Below are positions 61,601 to 64,000 of a stretch of DNA of 64,000 bases, one piece after another; position 1 is the first letter of the stretch; the number at the start of each line of letters is the position of its first letter. The notes under the pieces are model-generated. The model made no database searches, was not told the DNA's origin, and worked only from the letters and a program-made list of their open reading frames with translations. The position numbers and the translations under genes are program-made. Source of the stretch: Chionis minor (Eukaryota; Chordata; Aves; Charadriiformes; Chionididae); the NCBI GenBank assembly GCA_013398295.1, contig VZSF01006856.1, positions 186,001 to 250,000 of the forward strand. The letters are read 5' to 3'.

Positions 61601-64000
61601 CCCGGCGTGCCCAGAAGTACTAACTGAACTGGGTGTTTTGGTGTTCCGGGACATCTCCTCGCCTTTCCTCCCTGCGGTATCTCCACAAGCAGGCCTGACG
61701 GACGCGCAGGGCGCTGCTCGGGAAGTGAAAATCAAGACAAGCAAAGGTGATCGTTGCATATTCCTAAAACCGCTGATGCTCCTCTGATTATTTTGATGTT
61801 GTTGTTGTTTTCTTTCCCAGTTGCTGTACTTTCTAGGGGTTCTCAGTTACCAAGACACTATGCAAGCCTCGTTTATACACCTGTATGTACGCGATCCAGG
61901 AGAGTATTACATTTCGCTCTGCTTAAGGAGAGGCGTTCGCCTCCCCACCACAGAGCAGCAGGTATAAATAGACAGAAGTAATCAGGATCCCGGCTTAAGT
62001 GTTTATCAAGATTCCTATAAATCAGAAAAGTTCCTTCCTTCTTTTTTGTCAATACTTAAATGTCAAATCTGCTCCAAGTGTTCTCAGTGATTTATTTCCA
62101 TCTGGCTACGCTATATATTTCCACGACTGTGCCGCAAAAACCTACTTGACAGATCCAAGTGGTGGTTAAAAAATTCATTATGTGGCTGCATTTTCATCTG
62201 TATTCTAATTGCTTCTCTTTTCTTAGTCAATTAAAAATAAGTAGCTCCTCAGGAGCAGCGATAACGAATGCTACCGTCTTCAATTCACTCGTGAGCCGAA
62301 GCTGAGCTTGAGTCCTCAACTGGAGAAGGGGAAAAGCACCCATCACGGTAAATTAATATTCATTTTCCAAACTCTTGCTAATCCTTCCCGGGGAGCGTGA
62401 GATGCCGAAGGGGGGAGCAGGGGAGGGGTTATGGGTGTCTTAAAACTTCAGCTCTTAATTGAAAACTAACTTGAATTTCAATGCGTAATCAGGGATTGGA
62501 AAACCCATTCGCTTTCTCGCTACTGGCAAGAAGCAAGCTTTCTTCGGTGGCTGAAAGAAATAAAAATAATCTCTTGCTACAAAAGTTAAGCTTTCAGTGA
62601 AAAAAAAATACACTAGGCTTATAGTGCTGAGGAGACAGGCAAAAATGACAATCCAATGTTTACAGTAAATCGGTCTGTTTAGTTCTCCAAATATCTGAAT
62701 TTGCTGTGAAAAGTTTCTATTTTCTCAGCTCTGGGACTATTCTACACTGATCCTGCGCCTACTCCGAGCTAGGGCTTCAAACCACATCTTCCCCTTCTCT
62801 GTCAGAATTATTCTTTGGATTATTTTCCGCAACACGGAACAGGCTTCACCGGGAGAAGCTGTCAGAGGAGCCCCACCAACCCAGCCTACAGCCGGGGCTC
62901 CAGCAGAGGCAGGCTACGGCTGGCAGCTCCGCGAGGTGACCGGGGAGCCAGACCCGACTTCCGAACCTCACGCTGAGAGGCAGGATGCTGAGCCTCCGCG
63001 TTAGGAGATGGGAACCAGCAGCAGGTATCAGAGCGACGGACCCCGCTCCCAGGCCCAGCAACATACATCTTGCCCCGCTGGCAGCTCTCCTGTCAGCCGC
63101 TGCTCCAGCCCTCTCCAGGGACGGCTAGCGAGCCCTCCTGGCCTTTGCTGACACTCCTGCATCTCAAGCCAGATTGTGAGAAAGCAGCTTCCAGCGCTAT
63201 TCACGAAAAAGCCAGGCTGCAAAGCACAGGCTGCTCCGGGGCAATCTTGCAGCTGAGCTACAGAAGGAAGACTAGCGATACAGGAATGCAATTCGCAGCT
63301 GTGCCACGGGTGACCTACGAGACCTCGGGCAAAACCTTACACACCGGCTCCTCGGTACAAAACAAGGATGATACTCACTGTCCCGCAGCCTTTCTCTCCT
63401 CTGTTTGATTGCAAACTGTTCAGCATGGGAGTTGTCCCGTTTTAGGTGACTGTCCTGCAACTAGTAATTCTGAATTCTACGTCATTCTCATCGTTGCAAA
63501 GAAAGAGAAACTGCAGCATGACTGCTCTAGAAGGGTTACCTTCCCGTGATGCTCCTTGCACCACTCGGACATGCTATCCAGCAGCTCGTCGGGCTGGTTA
63601 ATAATCAGGTTAGGGCCCTGTCGGGAAGAGACAAACACGAAGGTAACTGCAAAAAGAAGTTCCGCACCGAGCAGTCGTTCCCGCAGTTCCAGCCCCGAGA
63701 CGCAGCGGCCCAGCGCTTTCGGGGGACAGAGAAGCAGCTGTTTGGAGGGTGCGAGGTGGCCGCAAGGTAATGTGCGTGTCCCCGGGGTCCCCTCTGCGCC
63801 CTGAGCGCCCGGGTGGCAGCAGCAGGTGCCAACATGGCCCGCGAGGGGCCGCCGCCAGGGCCGGGCCCGGCAGCTGGTGCCGCTGGAAGCAGGAACTCCC
63901 CGGCGGAGGCAGGGCCCGGCGGCTCCTCCTCACCTCGGCCAGGACGTTGAGGTCGGAGTCGGTGATGAGGCACGCCATCTCCAGGATCTGGTCCTTCTCC
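58553..64000 (-). CDS. REXO2: REXO2, oligoribonuclease (3' six coding exons; 5' end beyond the window)
   Basis: The coding sequence joins, on the minus strand, 64000-63934, 63617-63540, 61495-61384, 60604-60496, 60118-60065 and 58682-58553. That is 550 coding bases, about 182 residues plus a TGA stop. The product is the DEDDh-family 3'-5' exoribonuclease that degrades very short RNA oligonucleotides, chiefly dinucleotides, in mitochondria and cytosol. Every exon matches the vertebrate REXO2 protein I know, in order and without a gap: [55 protein letters not shown] and SHRALDDI. The Exo II aspartate (VHADKKFL) and the Exo III histidine and aspartate (HRALDD) are intact. The Exo I Asp-x-Glu motif, the initiator and the mitochondrial leader should lie just past 64,000. 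All introns are GT-AG with phases 0, 0, 1, 2, 2. No frameshift or early stop is seen, so the gene looks functional. Confidence 0.97.
60065..60118 (-). CDS. REXO2: REXO2 exon 6
   Basis: This short 54-bp exon is phase 2 at both ends. It encodes [18 protein letters not shown], the first arginine being split with exon 5. The final histidine (SH, continued by RALDD in exon 7) is the Exo III catalytic histidine. The acceptor is CTTACAG and the donor is AG|GTGAGG. The exon is too short to stand out as an open frame and was placed from protein similarity plus the splice signals. Confidence 0.96.
60286..60338. repeat. 12-bp minisatellite in REXO2 intron 5, about 4.4 perfect copies
   Basis: The unit GGAGTACTTCAC is repeated head to tail four times without a mismatch, with partial units on both flanks. 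Each unit contains the palindrome AGTACT. Perfect copies imply recent expansion or ongoing length change. It lies between exons 6 and 5, well away from both splice sites. Confidence 0.97.
60496..60604 (-). CDS. REXO2: REXO2 exon 5 (Exo II motif)
   Basis: This 109-bp exon enters in phase 1, completing the split glycine, and leaves in phase 2 after AG of an arginine codon. It encodes [17 protein letters not shown] followed by a stretch ending VSTVKELC. The aspartate in VHADKKFL is the expected Exo II metal ligand of the DEDDh family. The acceptor is TTTGTAG and the donor AG|GTAAGTG is close to the vertebrate consensus. The downstream intron 5 is 377 bp and contains a 12-bp minisatellite. Confidence 0.97.
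61384..61495 (-). CDS. REXO2: REXO2 exon 4
   Basis: This 112-bp exon encodes [10 protein letters not shown] through PPGLCPLA plus the first base of a glycine codon (phase 1 exit). The acceptor follows a T-rich tract ending TTTTTTGCAG, and the donor is GCAG|GTGAAG. The segment [17 protein letters not shown] is among the best conserved parts of oligoribonucleases and precedes the Exo II motif, whose glycine and asparagine are split across the next junction. Confidence 0.97.
63285..63440 (+). mobile_element. Ancient MIR-type SINE relic in REXO2 intron 3
   Basis: The block follows the MIR core layout: a 'gctgtgccac' segment, then a diverged 'tgacctcgggcaa' segment, then a segment like 'tcagtttccccatctgtaaaa', then 'ggatgatactcac'. 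It continues into a tail-like 'tgtttgattgcaaact...cagcatggga' that resembles the 3' end of amniote MIR-type elements. It is heavily diverged, with no flanking duplication seen. The call rests on remembered consensus order, not on a search. Confidence 0.65.
63540..63617 (-). CDS. REXO2: REXO2 exon 3
   Basis: This 78-bp exon encodes 26 residues, from [13 protein letters not shown] to WCKEHHGK. The acceptor is CCCGACAG and the donor follows AAG as GTAACC. Both boundaries are phase 0, so the exon could be skipped without a frameshift, although the core fold would be lost. The upstream intron (63618-63933) is only 316 bp. The downstream intron (61496-63539) is the largest visible at 2,044 bp and carries a SINE relic. 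Confidence 0.97.
63700..64000. promoter_or_regulatory. CpG-rich edge of the REXO2 5' region
   Basis: Sequence covering intron 2 and exon 2 becomes strongly GC- and CpG-rich toward the window edge. This is expected near a CpG-island promoter of a housekeeping gene transcribed leftward from beyond 64,000. The promoter itself is not in view. Confidence 0.55.
63934..64000 (-). CDS. REXO2: REXO2 exon 2 (partial, cut by the window edge)
   Basis: The exon reads [22 protein letters not shown]. It begins with the last base of a codon whose first two bases lie outside the window. It ends on a complete GAG codon at a GTGAG donor (phase 0). In known REXO2 proteins the Exo I catalytic Asp-x-Glu lies about a dozen residues upstream of this segment, in the same exon, and is therefore not visible here. 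The exon sits in CpG-rich sequence, as expected near the 5' end of a housekeeping gene. Confidence 0.96.

Overview
This is vertebrate nuclear DNA, almost certainly avian. The only gene that can be read securely is split by short GT-AG introns. The interspersed repeats are CR1 LINE fragments of several ages, relics of ancient amniote SINEs, and one long terminal repeat that resembles an avian endogenous retrovirus family. Compact introns and alternating GC-rich and AT-rich stretches suit a bird microchromosome. The species cannot be read from the sequence.

Layout. Positions 58,257-64,000 carry the 3' part of REXO2 (mitochondrial/cytosolic oligoribonuclease) on the minus strand. Six coding exons (human exons 2-7, the first cut by the window edge), all splice junctions, the stop codon and a canonical poly(A) signal can be placed to the base. 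Positions 1 to about 58,250 contain no protein-coding gene that I can recognise on either strand. The many open frames there are what GC-rich non-coding DNA produces by chance: none shows a known domain, a homologue I recognise or a credible exon structure.

The intergenic part is a mosaic of four things: (i) GC-rich sequence with two strongly CpG-dense stretches (about 46,960-47,560 and 49,180-49,500) that belong to no recognised gene; (ii) AT-rich blocks of 150-700 bp with clustered homeodomain-, SOX- and FOX-type core motifs, which look like candidate conserved non-coding elements; (iii) transposon remains: a probable solo LTR (19,348-19,994), five CR1 pieces and two to three ancient SINE relics; (iv) simple repeats and homopolymer tracts.

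Interpretation. In mammals REXO2 and CADM1 converge across a large gene-poor interval. If that order holds here, positions 1-58,250 are part of the gene desert between the 3' ends of CADM1 (off the left edge, not seen) and REXO2. A desert of this kind beside a neural cell-adhesion gene is a plausible home for long-range enhancers. I found no CRISPR array, operon, tRNA, rRNA or new enzymatic system. The more interesting items are the orphan CpG-rich stretches, the motif-dense AT blocks, the SINE relics and a perfect 12-bp minisatellite inside REXO2.
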